Below are positions 27,590 to 36,055 of a stretch of 64,000 nucleotides of DNA, piece by piece (within the stretch, counting starts at the first letter, position 1; each line of letters opens with the position of its first letter). Under the pieces are notes generated by a model. It was not told the DNA's origin. It made no database searches and was given only the letters and a program-made list of their open reading frames with translations. The stretch lies in assembly GCA_964602995.1 (NCBI GenBank), contig CAZRTM010000005.1, positions 9,243 through 73,242 on the forward strand. The letters are read 5' to 3'. The stretch comes from JAAYYY01 sp964602995. GTDB taxonomy: Bacteria > Chloroflexota > Anaerolineae > Promineifilales > Promineifilaceae. The position numbers and the translations under genes are program-made.

Positions 27590-27622
27590 GCAGTTGCCAC
27601 ACCCAGAAGGGGAAAGGGAGCC

Positions 27623-28546
27623 ATGTACTGGTTAGAAGTTAGCGTCGAATGTGACGGAGAGGCCGCTGAAGCGGTGTCCGAAGTGCTGCAGCCTCTTGCT
27701 CATGGCAATGGGGTGGTGTTGGAGCAACGCGGCGACCTCAGTGCGGAGGAGGAAGGCGCTCTCGAACCCCAGATTACGGTCAAGATTTACCTGCCAGGCG
27801 ACAAGGATACGCCTGAATTACGCCAGGGCATCCGGGAAGCGATTTATTATTTGGGGCGGCTTTATCCCATTCCAGAGCCTCAATTTCGAAAACTGGAGGA
27901 CAAGGATTGGGCGGAGGCCTGGAAGGAGCATTACCACCCGTTTCGTGTAGGCAAACGGTTGTGGATCCAGCCTAGCTGGCAGGAGGCGGGGGAGGGGCTG
28001 CAAGCGGATGACGTTGTCTTAACCCTTGACCCGGGGATGGCGTTTGGCACCGGTTTGCACCCCACAACTCAGATGTGCCTGCAGGCGCTTGAGGAGTATG
28101 TGCAAGAGGGAATGCGCGTCCTCGATGTAGGGACAGGCTCTGGCATTCTGGCCATTGCTGCTGCCCGCCTGGGTGCGGCTGAGGTGCTGGCTATCGATAC
28201 CGATCCCCTTTCCGTGGAGGCGACCGTCGAGAATGCAGCGCAAAACGGCGTCGCCGACCGCATTGAGGTGCGGCAGGGGACGCTCTCCGACCTGTCCCAC
28301 ATTCAAGCACAGGGTTGGGACATCGTTGTGGTCAATATCCTGGCGCCGGTCATTATCTCCATGCTGGAGAACGACGCCCTGCTGGAGTACGTAGCGCCAC
28401 AGGGATATTTGCTACTCAGCGGGATTATCGATACCCAATCCGAGGCGGTGCAGAGTACGTTGCAAGCGGCAGGCGGCAGGGTAGATGGCACGCTAACGAT
28501 ACGTGACTGGGTAGCGCTTGTGGCCCGGCGCCAGGATGCCGGTTAG
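27623..28546 (+). CDS. prmA: ribosomal protein L11 methyltransferase
   Basis: 307 residues. The N-terminal L11-recognition part holds WLEVSVECDGEAAEAVSEVL and EDKDWAEAWKEHYHPFRVGKRLWIQPSW. The SAM domain contains DPGMAFGTGLHPTTQMCLQALE and VLDVGTGSGILAIAAARLGAAEVLAIDTDPLSVEAT. VVVNILAPVI is the catalytic-loop region. It trimethylates ribosomal protein L11. prmA after dnaJ is a conserved order known from Bacillus and other phyla. ATG 27623 follows GGGGAAAGGGAG. Confidence 0.96.
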   Translation: MYWLEVSVECDGEAAEAVSEVLQPLAHGNGVVLEQRGDLSAEEEGALEPQITVKIYLPGDKDTPELRQGIREAIYYLGRLYPIPEPQFRKLEDKDWAEAWKEHYHPFRVGKRLWIQPSWQEAGEGLQADDVVLTLDPGMAFGTGLHPTTQMCLQALEEYVQEGMRVLDVGTGSGILAIAAARLGAAEVLAIDTDPLSVEATVENAAQNGVADRIEVRQGTLSDLSHIQAQGWDIVVVNILAPVIISMLENDALLEYVAPQGYLLLSGIIDTQSEAVQSTLQAAGGRVDGTLTIRDWVALVARRQDAG

Positions 28547-28635
28547 ACCGGTTGGCGTAGCAGAAGAGCGAATGACTTATTCGCTCACCTCACAAAACAC
28601 GGTCCTTTTTCCACATCTTCCAGGCAGTAAAAGAA

Positions 28636-28662
28636 AAGACGCCATGGGATTCATGGCGTCTT
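28636..28662 (-). terminator. terminator of the infA transcript
   Basis: Perfect 11-bp stem (28636-28646 with 28652-28662), 5-base loop. On the minus strand it is followed by TTCTTTTACTG, so it serves infA; the plus-strand side lacks a T-run. Confidence 0.75.
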
Positions 28663-28729
28663 GTTACGTCTCAACTGCTATAGAAGATATGGCTGACCAG
28701 AGAATTTGTATTCTAACGAGGAGGGAGAA

Positions 28730-28978
28730 TTAACGATCCTGCGGGCGGTTTACCTGCTTCTTGTAGCGGTAGGTAATACGTCCACGGTTCAAATCGTAGG
28801 GGCTCATTTCAAGGCGTACACGGTCACCCAGCAGAATGCGGATGTAGTAGCGACGCATCTTCCCAGACAGATAGGCCAGTACCTCGTGGCCGTTATCCAG
28901 CTCTACCAGAAACTGGGTGTTTGGTAGAGCTTCTACGACAGTTCCTTCTACCTCAATCTTTTCTTCTTTCTTAGCCAT
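28730..28978 (-). CDS. infA: translation initiation factor IF-1
   Basis: 82 residues from ATG 28978, which follows AAGGAG at the right distance; longer in-frame starts are spurious. A single S1/OB fold: IEVEGTVVEALPNTQFLVELDNGHEVLAYLSGKMRRYYIRILLGDRVRLEMSPYDLNRGRITYRYK, the complete IF-1 signature. It binds the 30S A site during initiation. Instead of lying in the large ribosomal operon it follows rpsU and rpsA on the minus strand. The region between rpsU and infA has a TATAAT on the minus strand, so an internal promoter is possible. Confidence 0.95.
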   Translation of the reverse strand: MAKKEEKIEVEGTVVEALPNTQFLVELDNGHEVLAYLSGKMRRYYIRILLGDRVRLEMSPYDLNRGRITYRYKKQVNRPQDR

Positions 28979-29051
28979 ACTTCTCCTTTCTAGAGTTAAC
29001 AAAACACCAGCTAATATTATAATGCGAACCAATTAGATCCGCATTAATCCA

Positions 29052-29252
29052 TTAGCCTCGTTCACTGGCGGCCTGACGGCGGCGCATACGACGGATCGCC
29101 TTTTTCTTTTGAATTCGACGCAGCTCGCTTTTTCCAACGTGCCAACGCTTGTTGCGCACGACTGTCATTGTACCGGCCTTAGTAACCTGCTTGCGAAAAC
29201 GACGCAAGAGGCTTTCGTCTGTTTCATTCGCCATTCTTGTGACGCGCGGCAT
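29052..29252 (-). CDS. rpsU: 30S ribosomal protein S21
   Basis: 66 residues, rich in Arg and Lys: NETDESLLRRFRKQVTKAGTMTVVRNKRWHVGKSELRRIQKKKAIRRMRRRQ. This is the bS21 pattern (E.LLRRFKR, then a basic C-terminal helix). ATG 29252 lies six bases after the strong GGGGGTGA ribosome site. bS21 sits near the anti-Shine-Dalgarno region of 16S rRNA and helps initiation. It lies between rpsA and infA on the minus strand. Confidence 0.92.
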   Translation of the reverse strand: MPRVTRMANETDESLLRRFRKQVTKAGTMTVVRNKRWHVGKSELRRIQKKKAIRRMRRRQAASERG

Positions 29253-29318
29253 AAACTATCACCCCCTTTTCATCAGGATGTGAGCTGTCATAGCTCTGTG
29301 CGGTAAGCGATAAGCCAA

Positions 29319-30752
29319 TTAGCTATCACTTGTTTCCGCTTCGGTTGAAACCTCTACCACCTCATCGGTAGCATCGGCACTTTCTTCTGTTGATTCGCCG
29401 TTCACGCCGGCTTCTGTTTCTTCGGCTACCTCTTCAGANNNNNNNNNNNNNNNNNNNNNNNNNNNNNNNNNNNNNNNNNNNNNNNNNNNNNNNNNNNNNN
29501 NNNNNNNNNNNNNNNNNNNNNNNNNNNNNNNNNNNNNNGTCTCTTCTTCAGCGGCAGGCTGGCTGGCCTCGGCGCGGCTTTCGGCTGCGGCTTCGGCAGC
29601 AGCCTGTTCGCGTTGGGTCATCCACTCAATCTGTTCCGTGGCCGTCACGGCTTTGAGGCTCAACCCCATACGCTGGCGGTCGGCATTGATGCTGATGATG
29701 CGCAGAAGGTGGTTTTCGCCTTCCTGTAGCATCAGATGCGGGTCATCCACGGCGCTGCGGGCCATTTGCGAGCTGTGCAGGAGGCCCTCGACGCCTGGCT
29801 CCACTTCGACAAAAGCGCCATAGTCGACGATGCGAATAATCTTGCCCTCAACCAGGTCGCCTACGCTGTAATTCTCGTCGACGAGAGACCAGGGATTGGC
29901 TAATAGCTGCTTGCGGCTGAGGCTGATGCGTTCCCGCTCGCGGTCTACCTTGAGCACGTAAACTTCCAGCTCTTGGCCCATGCTCACTACTTCGCGAGGG
30001 TGCTCGACGCGGTGCCAGGCCAGTTCAGAGACGTGAATCAGGCCGTCGGCGCCGCCAAGGTCAACAAACGCACCAAAGTCACGCCAGCCGCTGACCTTGC
30101 CCTTAATCACGTCGCCTTCTTGTAGCGTTTCCATCAGCTCGTGACGGCGACGGTCTTGCCAGACGCGCTCTGCGTCGCGGTGGGACATCACAAGGCGACG
30201 GCGGCGGCGATCAACCTCGATAATCTTGACCGGGATACGCTCACCATGAGCGCGGGCCATTCTTTGCTGGCGCTCCTGATCGCGCATGCCAGGGTTGAGG
30301 AATGTCAGGTGGGAAGCGGGAATGAAGCCGCGTAAGCGACCGAACGGCGCCAGTGCGCCGCCCCGGTTGTGCCCGGTGATCTCGACTTCAACGATTTCGC
30401 CCTTTTCCATCAGCTCCTGGGCCTCGATCCAGTCTTCGTTCATACGCGCCATGTGCAAGGACACCAGCAGGCTATCCTGCTCGTCCGTGCTCTGGACGTA
30501 GACGGGGATTTCGTCGTTGAGTTGCAACGACTCTCGCTCTTCCGGATCCAGTTTTTCCAGGTCTGAGGGTTGAATGATGCCATCTCGCTTCAGGCCCAAA
30601 TCGACAATGATGCCTTGTGGCGAGATGGACACAATTATGGCATCCCGAATGTCACCGACCTTCGGCATTTCATAATCGTGCTGGTCCAGGAGTGCAGCCA
30701 TTTCCTGGGCGAAATCAACATCGGTTGTACCTTGACTTTCTTGATTCACCAT
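29319..30752 (-). CDS. rpsA: 30S ribosomal protein S1 (four S1 domains, gap in acidic tail)
   Basis: About 477 residues with the gap counted. Four S1/OB repeats: VGDIRDAIIVSISPQGIIVDLG, KGEIVEVEITGHNRGGALAPFG, EGDVIKGKVSGWRDFGAFVDLG and VGDLVEGKIIRIVDYGAFVEVE, the last two being the most canonical. The tail is Glu/Ala-rich and broken by the N run at 29439-29538. S1 binds mRNA and delivers it to the 30S subunit. Four-domain S1 is the shorter form of Gram-positive-like bacteria (E. coli has six). It has a 250-base leader with its own promoter and a terminator-like hairpin. Confidence 0.92.
   Translation of the reverse strand: MVNQESQGTTDVDFAQEMAALLDQHDYEMPKVGDIRDAIIVSISPQGIIVDLGLKRDGIIQPSDLEKLDPEERESLQLNDEIPVYVQSTDEQDSLLVSLHMARMNEDWIEAQELMEKGEIVEVEITGHNRGGALAPFGRLRGFIPASHLTFLNPGMRDQERQQRMARAHGERIPVKIIEVDRRRRRLVMSHRDAERVWQDRRRHELMETLQEGDVIKGKVSGWRDFGAFVDLGGADGLIHVSELAWHRVEHPREVVSMGQELEVYVLKVDRERERISLSRKQLLANPWSLVDENYSVGDLVEGKIIRIVDYGAFVEVEPGVEGLLHSSQMARSAVDDPHLMLQEGENHLLRIISINADRQRMGLSLKAVTATEQIEWMTQREQAAAEAAAESRAEASQPAAEEEXXXXXXXXXXXXXXXXXXXXXXXXXXXXXXXXXXSEEVAEETEAGVNGESTEESADATDEVVEVSTEAETSDS
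29439..29538. other. assembly gap (100 N) in the rpsA tail
   Basis: Exactly 100 N, in the low-complexity Glu/Ala-rich C-terminal tail; a repeat there probably broke the assembly. Confidence 0.99.
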
Positions 30753-30783
30753 TTCTACCAGGTCTCTCGTTCGATATGATCAA

Positions 30784-30824
30784 CAAAAAAACTCGGTGCA
30801 TCTTCACTTCATTGTGCAGCCGAG
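30784..30824 (-). terminator. terminator-like hairpin in the rpsA leader
   Basis: On the minus strand CTCGG-C-TGCA pairs with TGCA-CCGAG around a 14-base loop and is followed by seven U (30790-30784). It lies 32 bases before the rpsA ATG and about 190 bases after the promoter at 31015-31042, so it is placed as an attenuator of rpsA. Otherwise it would terminate the DUF1028 transcript. Confidence 0.65.
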
Positions 30825-31014
30825 CTAAAAACCTAACGTTGTTTGAGTTGTATGCTAGAAGTCGCTTTAGGGCTGAAAATTCCTTTTGATCAAGCAGACC
30901 GGGCAAATCAGATAATGCGGTTATCAACCATCAACCGATATCAACCCTCCAACTAACACGCGCTGCGACACTATCTAATTGTAAAAAGCGAGATATTATA
31001 CCCCTCGTCGGGAA

Positions 31015-31042
31015 ATTATACCACTCGATTGAACCATGTCAA
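31015..31042 (-). promoter_or_regulatory. near-consensus promoter of rpsA
   Basis: On the minus strand TTGACA (31042-31037), 16-base spacer, TATAAT (31020-31015), both perfect hexamers. A second TATAAT (31000-30995) lies 20 bases downstream without a matching -35. The 373-base stretch 30753-31125 holds this promoter, the leader and the hairpin, and no convincing gene. Confidence 0.85.
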
Positions 31043-31125
31043 TTGAATTCTGTCCAGTAGAATGCCCAATTTATCGCTCAGTATCAGACATCTATATTAG
31101 GCCAGTCGCCTTACAGAATATCGCC

Positions 31126-32001
31126 TCAAGCGTACTTTTCCATGAGGAAATCGAGAACTTTGCGATCGATCTGGTCACCCTCGCCATTCCAGCGCTCTTC
31201 CAGGTTCTCGGTGCCCACCAGCGCACGCAACGCTTTGCGTGTCGGCTCATCAAATTGGCCCGATTGCGGGCCGCTGTAATGTCCGGTGCGCGCCAACAAG
31301 GTCTGTATCTCGCCAGCATAATCAGCCAGCGGTACCAGGTCATTGGGGTCAACTTCCTGGAAGAAGAGGTGGTGCAAATTGAGCAGCCTCTGCAATTCTG
31401 CAATGGGTTGGGGGTGGTCATCCACCCGCAGATCGAGATAACGGTCGTTGTTTCCGCCATAGCCGCCCCCTTCGCGGACCACGAGTACGGCCGCAGATTG
31501 CCGGCCACGGCTGTCACCACCGGCCTCCTGGCCTGCAGCCAGCGCCGATACCAGCCAGTCGGCCAGCTCGCCTGCCCCGTCGTCGCGCGCCTGTTGGAAG
31601 CGCTCGGCCATCGCCTCGACAGTGCCCGGAATCAGGATGTTGCCCTGGCAGGCGAAGCCATCGCCGGTGATGTGTCCGGCCCAGTCGTAGCAGTCCTCGC
31701 CCGTGAAGGCGGCCGCGCGCCCCTGGCCGTCCACCATGCCGACCTGGCGCAAGGCCTGGTTGTCGTCGTCTGCGGTCAGGCGGGCGATGGTTTCTGCGGC
31801 AGAGAGGCCTTCGCCCATGAGTTGCAGCCCCTCAGGGCCGTACTGCAGGTTGGCGTAGGACTGGGTGGCAACGGCGCCGGCCCCTGCTCGCGCCCAGGAC
31901 ACGACGGCGCCCACAGCGAGGAACTTGGATTGTACGGCGACGCCCCATTCCTGGCGGCGGGGGTCATAGGCGACGATTGAGAAGGTAGCAATTGGTTTCA
32001 T
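31126..32001 (-). CDS. DUF1028 Ntn-hydrolase-like protein with peptidoglycan-binding domain
   Basis: 291 residues from ATG 32001, chosen because AGGAG lies 7 bases upstream. N-terminal DUF1028 domain: MKPIATFSIVAYDPRRQEWGVAVQSKFLAVGAVVSWARAGAGAVATQSYAN, a fold of the Ntn-hydrolase type; biochemical function is not established. The C-terminal domain (about 225-280, LADYAGEIQTLLARTGHYSGPQSGQFDEPTRKALRALV) is the putative peptidoglycan-binding domain that often accompanies DUF1028. No signal peptide is present, so wall binding is doubtful. The start is 11 bases downstream of the pseudouridine synthase stop, one operon. Confidence 0.88.
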   Translation of the reverse strand: MKPIATFSIVAYDPRRQEWGVAVQSKFLAVGAVVSWARAGAGAVATQSYANLQYGPEGLQLMGEGLSAAETIARLTADDDNQALRQVGMVDGQGRAAAFTGEDCYDWAGHITGDGFACQGNILIPGTVEAMAERFQQARDDGAGELADWLVSALAAGQEAGGDSRGRQSAAVLVVREGGGYGGNNDRYLDLRVDDHPQPIAELQRLLNLHHLFFQEVDPNDLVPLADYAGEIQTLLARTGHYSGPQSGQFDEPTRKALRALVGTENLEERWNGEGDQIDRKVLDFLMEKYA

Positions 32002-32011
32002 ATTTTCACTC

Positions 32012-32767
32012 CTAATATTTGCGGCGTCGCTTACGCCGTTCTTCCTCTGGTGTGCGCACTGCCTCGTGCAGCGCCTCAACCTCTTCGTCTGTCAGATGTC
32101 GCCATTTGCCCCGCGGCAGGTCGCCGATGTGTAACGGGCCGATTTGCTCGCGGAACAGATATTGCACGTCGTGGCCCAGCAGGGCGGCGACGCGGCGAAT
32201 CTGACGCTTGCGCCCTTCGCGCAGTGTGACGCGCAGATCCGTCGTCTCCTTGCCGCCACCAATGACTTCCACGCCGGCCGGCGCTGTCCTCTTGCCGCGC
32301 AGCATCAGGCCGTTGCGCCAGCGGTTGAGTGTTTCCTCGCTGGGGTGTCCCTGGACGGTAACACGATAGACCTTCTCGTGCTCGAAGCGGGGGTGCGTCA
32401 GCCGGTGGGCCAGCTTGCCGTCATTGGTGAGCAAGATAAGCCCTTCACTGGTTTTGTCCAATCGACCGACGGGATAGATGTGTCCCGGCGCCTGAATCAT
32501 ACCACGGACGGTAGGGCGGCCCTCGTCCAGATCGTCTTCAGTAGAGGAGAGAACGCCACGAGGCTTGTTGAGCATGATGTAGAGCGGCTCTTCAAATTCC
32601 AGAGGCTTGCCGTCAACTTCGATAATGTCTACGTCAGGGTTGGCCTTATCGCCCAACGTCGCCACACGCCCGTTGACACGCACGCGGCCGGCTTTGATGA
32701 TTTCCTCGTTGGCCCGGCGCGAGCCAAGACCGGCTTTAGCCATTAATTTCTGTAAACGTTCCTCCAT
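32012..32767 (-). CDS. RsuA/RluB-type pseudouridine synthase
   Basis: 251 residues from ATG 32767 (AGAGGG close upstream; an in-frame GTG at 32785 is the alternative). N-terminal S4 RNA-binding domain ERLQKLMAKAGLGSRRANEEIIKAGRVRVNGRVATLGDKA. The catalytic domain has IMLNKPRGVLSS, and GRLDKTSEGLILLTNDG with the catalytic Asp; GRKRQIRRVAALLGHDV follows. The layout fits RluB, which modifies 23S rRNA near the peptidyl transferase centre, but RluE/RsuA cannot be excluded. A basic tail (RRKRRRKY) ends it. It follows scpB, a common pairing in Gram-positive-like genomes. Confidence 0.92.
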   Translation of the reverse strand: MEERLQKLMAKAGLGSRRANEEIIKAGRVRVNGRVATLGDKANPDVDIIEVDGKPLEFEEPLYIMLNKPRGVLSSTEDDLDEGRPTVRGMIQAPGHIYPVGRLDKTSEGLILLTNDGKLAHRLTHPRFEHEKVYRVTVQGHPSEETLNRWRNGLMLRGKRTAPAGVEVIGGGKETTDLRVTLREGRKRQIRRVAALLGHDVQYLFREQIGPLHIGDLPRGKWRHLTDEEVEALHEAVRTPEEERRKRRRKY

Positions 32768-32811
32768 ATCCCTCTTGTGGTGCACAGGCCAGGGCGCCCT
32801 GCGCCGTTCCT

Positions 32812-33399
32812 TTACTCTTCTTCTTCAATCTCTTCAGAGACCTCTCCTTCGGAGACCTCTTCTTCAGAGACCAGGGGCGGCAGCTCATCTAGCGATCTCA
32901 GGCCGAAATATTGCAGAAATTCGGGGGTGGTGCCGTAGAGGATGGGCCGCCCTGGCGTATCCATACGCCCCACTTCTTCGATGACGCCTTTGCTGAGCAG
33001 CGTGCGCAACGCGCCATCAGAGTTGACGCCGCGGATGTCGTCTATTTCAGGCCGCGTGGTGGGTTGCATATAGGCCACAATGGCCAGCACTTCCAGAGCC
33101 GCCTGGCTGAGGCGCGTCGTCACTTCCAGCCCCAGGAAGCGTTCGACAACACCGGCAGCCTGCGGCGCTGTCGTCAGTTGCACCTCGTTGCCGCTCCACT
33201 GCAGGCGCAGGCCGCGCTCCTGATACTCTTCCTCCAGAGTCGTTAAGAGACCGCGTATGGCGGAGGGTGTGGTCTCTAACGTTTGCGCCAGGCGGTGAAG
33301 GCTGACCGGGCCGCTGGAAACGAAGAGGAGGCTCTCCAGCGCTGCGGTCAGTGATAAATCATGATATTCAACCGGTGTGGTTCCGTTTTGCTCACTCAT
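32812..33399 (-). CDS. scpB: segregation and condensation protein B
   Basis: 195 residues with two winged-helix domains: LTAALESLLFVSSGPVSLHRLAQTLETTPSAIRGLLTTLEEEYQERGLRLQWSG and LSQAALEVLAIVAYMQPTTRPEIDDIRGVNSDGALRTLLSKGVIEEVGRMDTPGRPILYGTTPEFLQYFGLRSLDELP, the ScpB signature. An acidic tail follows. ScpB dimers join ScpA and SMC in the chromosome condensin. scpA, normally just upstream, is not here: the upstream neighbour is a divergent peptidase gene. The pseudouridine synthase follows. Confidence 0.95.
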   Translation of the reverse strand: MSEQNGTTPVEYHDLSLTAALESLLFVSSGPVSLHRLAQTLETTPSAIRGLLTTLEEEYQERGLRLQWSGNEVQLTTAPQAAGVVERFLGLEVTTRLSQAALEVLAIVAYMQPTTRPEIDDIRGVNSDGALRTLLSKGVIEEVGRMDTPGRPILYGTTPEFLQYFGLRSLDELPPLVSEEEVSEGEVSEEIEEEE

Positions 33400-33542
33400 A
33401 AGGGCATCAATGCTGCGTTGTGTTCATAACTTGGCTATAATCGGCGGCACTCATTTCCTGGTGCCAAATTTGAATTTCATCCATTAGCAAACTGATTATA
33501 ACGGAAAGTCGGCCGGAACTGTTAACAGAGGAGAATGATCGC

Positions 33543-34952
33543 ATGACAACGGAACAACGGGAAGCGGCGTTGCGCTATGCGGCTCAACACCAGAGCGCGC
33601 ATCTTGAAGAGCTGGTGGAGTTCCTGCGCATACCAAGCGTAAGCACCCAGCCTGAGCATAGTGCGGATGTGCAGGCGGCAGCCGAATGGCTTCGCGACGC
33701 CATGCGGCGGGCCGGATTGGAAAATGTGCGTGTGTATGAAACAGAGGGGCATCCACTGGTCTATGGCGACTGGCTGCACGCCGGGCCAGATGCACCGACG
33801 GTCCTGATTTATGGCCATTACGATGTGCAGCCGGCGGAGCCTCTGGAAGAGTGGGAAACACCGCCGTTTGAGCCTACCGTGCGCAACGACTATCTCTACG
33901 CCCGTGGCTCGTCGGACGACAAAGGCCAGCTCTATCTGCATGTGAAGGCCATCGAAGCGTATTTGCAGGGCGCTGACCGCTTGCCACTGAATGTCAAGCT
34001 GATTGCCGAGGGCGAGGAAGAGATCGGCGGCAGGAATTTGACGCTCTTTGTGCGCCAGAATCAGGAGCTGCTGCAAGCCGACGTGGCCATTGTCTCCGAC
34101 TCGGCGATGATCAACCACCAGCAGCCGTCCATTGTCTATGGCCTGCGCGGGCTGTGTTATGCCCTGGTCGACGTGACCGGCCCTGATCACGATATACACT
34201 CCGGCAGTTATGGCGGCGCTATCAACAACCCCATTAACGCTCTTTGCCACATGATTGCGCGGCTGAAGGATGAGGACGGGCGCGTGTTGATACCCGGCTT
34301 CTATGACGATGTGCGCCCCCTTTCAGATGAGGAAAGGGAAATGTTGAAGCGGGTGCCGGTTACGGAGGAGAGGCTCCTGGCGGAGACAGGCGCCCCTGCT
34401 ACGTGGGGTGAACCTGACTATTCGCTGGTGGAGCGGCTCGGCGCACGGCCCACGTTGGATGTGAATGGCATCGTGGGCGGCTATACCGGGGAGGGCGGCA
34501 AGACAATTATTCCCTCCAGAGTGCACGCCAAGATTTCAATGCGGCTGGTACCAGACCAGGATGCGGAGGAGATCCGCTCCCGCTTCCAGGCTTACATTGA
34601 AGAGTTAGCGCCGCCAGACGTGACGGTAAAGGTCAGCTTCACCGGTTCTGCGCCGGCTACAATTACTGACTACCGAACAGACGCCGTGCAGGCCGCTTCC
34701 TGCGCCTATGAAGATGTCTTTGGCAACGAGCCGATCTACCGTCGCGAGGGCGGTTCCATTCCGGTTGTAGGCGACTTTCAGCGAGACCTGGGCCTGCAAA
34801 CGGTGCTGATGGGTTTTGGCCTGCCGGATGACCGCATTCATTCGCCGAACGAGCGGTTTTACCTGCCCAACTTCTACCGCGGCATCGAGACGGTGATCCG
34901 CTTTTTCAACGAATATGCCCAGCGCTACGGCGCTGCTCAGGAGACGGCGTAA
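33543..34952 (+). CDS. M20 family metallopeptidase (dipeptidase type)
   Basis: 469 residues. Di-zinc residues in order: His of IYGHYDVQP, Asp of GSSDDKGQ, the catalytic and metal Glu pair of EGEEEIGG, Asp of VSDSAM, and His of DRIHSPNERF. A dimerisation or lid domain separates the two halves (VDVTGPDHDIHSGSYGGAINNPINAL, IIPSRVHAKISMRLVP). The CNDP/DapE-like M20 peptidases hydrolyse dipeptides or remove N-terminal residues in the cytoplasm. No signal peptide. ATG 33543 is preceded by AGAGGAGAATGATCGC. It converges with the isoaspartyl peptidase gene, with only 10 bases between stops. Confidence 0.94.
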   Translation: MTTEQREAALRYAAQHQSAHLEELVEFLRIPSVSTQPEHSADVQAAAEWLRDAMRRAGLENVRVYETEGHPLVYGDWLHAGPDAPTVLIYGHYDVQPAEPLEEWETPPFEPTVRNDYLYARGSSDDKGQLYLHVKAIEAYLQGADRLPLNVKLIAEGEEEIGGRNLTLFVRQNQELLQADVAIVSDSAMINHQQPSIVYGLRGLCYALVDVTGPDHDIHSGSYGGAINNPINALCHMIARLKDEDGRVLIPGFYDDVRPLSDEEREMLKRVPVTEERLLAETGAPATWGEPDYSLVERLGARPTLDVNGIVGGYTGEGGKTIIPSRVHAKISMRLVPDQDAEEIRSRFQAYIEELAPPDVTVKVSFTGSAPATITDYRTDAVQAASCAYEDVFGNEPIYRREGGSIPVVGDFQRDLGLQTVLMGFGLPDDRIHSPNERFYLPNFYRGIETVIRFFNEYAQRYGAAQETA

Positions 34953-34962
34953 GGGCAGCTGG

Positions 34963-35826
34963 TCAGTGCCCGCTTTGCACCGCTTCCTGCCCCAGGGCGA
35001 AGGCGTAGGGCATGCCAGAGGTATTGTAGGCCCACCCGACGGTTCCATTGCGGTCGACGGCGATAATGCCGCCAGCGCCCTGCACACGGTGGCTCAACAT
35101 TGATATGGCGGCCTCACAGGCAGTTTGCGCTGTGAGGCCGCTGGCTATCAGGTCGCAGACCTGTTTGCTGATGACTATTTTCATCAGCGCTTCGCCGTGG
35201 CCCGTGGCGCTGGCCGCACCGCTCCAGTTGTCAGCATAAGCGCCGCTGCCCACGAGCGGGCTGTCGCCGATACGGCCCGCTTTTTTGTTGCGCGTGCCGC
35301 CGGTTGAGGTGGCTGCTGCGACGTTGCCATGGGCATCAATGGCTACCGCGCCGACAGTACCCATATTTTTCTCGACTTGCTTCTCTGGCGCCTGTTCGGG
35401 AACCAGCAAGTCGGATATGTCGCAACGGGGAAAGCCAATTTCCTGCGCGAACCGTTCAGCGCCGTGCGCCACGAGGAAGGTGTGGGCTGAATCGGTCATC
35501 ACCCGGCGGGCCAGGCTGATGGGATGCAGGACCAACTGCACCGCGCCTACCGCGCCCATATTCAGAGATTGCCCATCCATGATGATGGCATCCATCTCGA
35601 TTTCGCCGTCTTCGTTCGGGTAGCTGCCGCGCCCGGCGTCCAGAACGGGGCACTCTTCCAGGATGCGCACCGCTTCTTCGACGGCGTCCAGGGCCGACTC
35701 TTGTGCGTTAAGGATGGCCTGACCAGCGGCTGCCGCTTCTTCGCAGGCGGCGAGGGCGGTCGTCATCCGTGTTGACTTTAGCTCCCAGGCCCCGGCTCCA
35801 CCATGAACGATGATTGCTGTCTTCAA
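34963..35826 (-). CDS. isoaspartyl peptidase / L-asparaginase (Ntn hydrolase, T2 family)
   Basis: 287 residues. It starts AIIVHGGAGAWE and has the T2 family core MGTVGAVAIDAHGNVAAATSTGGTRNKKAGRIGDSPLVGSGAYADN, where the Thr of MGTVGAVA is the new N-terminal nucleophile after self-cleavage. AATGHGE and the C-terminal VDRNGTVGWAYNTSGMPYA are further family blocks. The enzyme removes beta-aspartyl residues from peptides made by protein ageing and may hydrolyse asparagine. The loop before the nucleophile (PEQAPEKQVEKN) is shorter than in plant enzymes. Its neighbour is an M20 peptidase, suggesting peptide turnover. Confidence 0.94.
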   Translation of the reverse strand: MKTAIIVHGGAGAWELKSTRMTTALAACEEAAAAGQAILNAQESALDAVEEAVRILEECPVLDAGRGSYPNEDGEIEMDAIIMDGQSLNMGAVGAVQLVLHPISLARRVMTDSAHTFLVAHGAERFAQEIGFPRCDISDLLVPEQAPEKQVEKNMGTVGAVAIDAHGNVAAATSTGGTRNKKAGRIGDSPLVGSGAYADNWSGAASATGHGEALMKIVISKQVCDLIASGLTAQTACEAAISMLSHRVQGAGGIIAVDRNGTVGWAYNTSGMPYAFALGQEAVQSGH

Positions 35827-35893
35827 TGTGTTCCTCCATTGCTCAGTGGTTGTATCAATAGTTGGGTTACCGTAAAAATAGCATAAGCCGCAT

Positions 35894-35921
35894 TTGACAC
35901 AAATTTCACTTTTGGTAGAAT
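35894..35921 (+). promoter_or_regulatory. promoter of tRNA-Asn
   Basis: TTGACA (35894-35899), 16-base spacer, TAGAAT (35916-35921). The mature tRNA starts about 50 bases after the expected start site. Confidence 0.8.
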
Positions 35922-35977
35922 AGGCTGCGTTGCCAATGCAGTGACAGGCACGCGCCTGTAAACCAGGGCAAATACTT

Positions 35978-36049
35978 TCCTCAGTAGCTCAATGGCAGAG
36001 CATACGGCTGTTAACCGTAGGGTTGCTGGTTCGAGTCCAGCCTGAGGAG
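35978..36049 (+). tRNA. tRNA-Asn (anticodon GTT)
   Basis: A 72-base cloverleaf. Acceptor stem TCCTCAG (35978-35984) pairs perfectly with CTGAGGA (36042-36048), discriminator G. D-arm contains AGCTCAATGG; anticodon loop CTGTTAA with GTT; the T-arm has GGTTCGAGTCC. CCA is not encoded. It is a single gene with its own promoter and terminator. Confidence 0.97.
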
Positions 36050-36055
36050 TGATAA

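Noticed and set aside
31036..31980. 314-codon plus-strand open frame
   Set aside because: It is antisense to the DUF1028 gene, which has a ribosome site, correct start and a recognised domain order.
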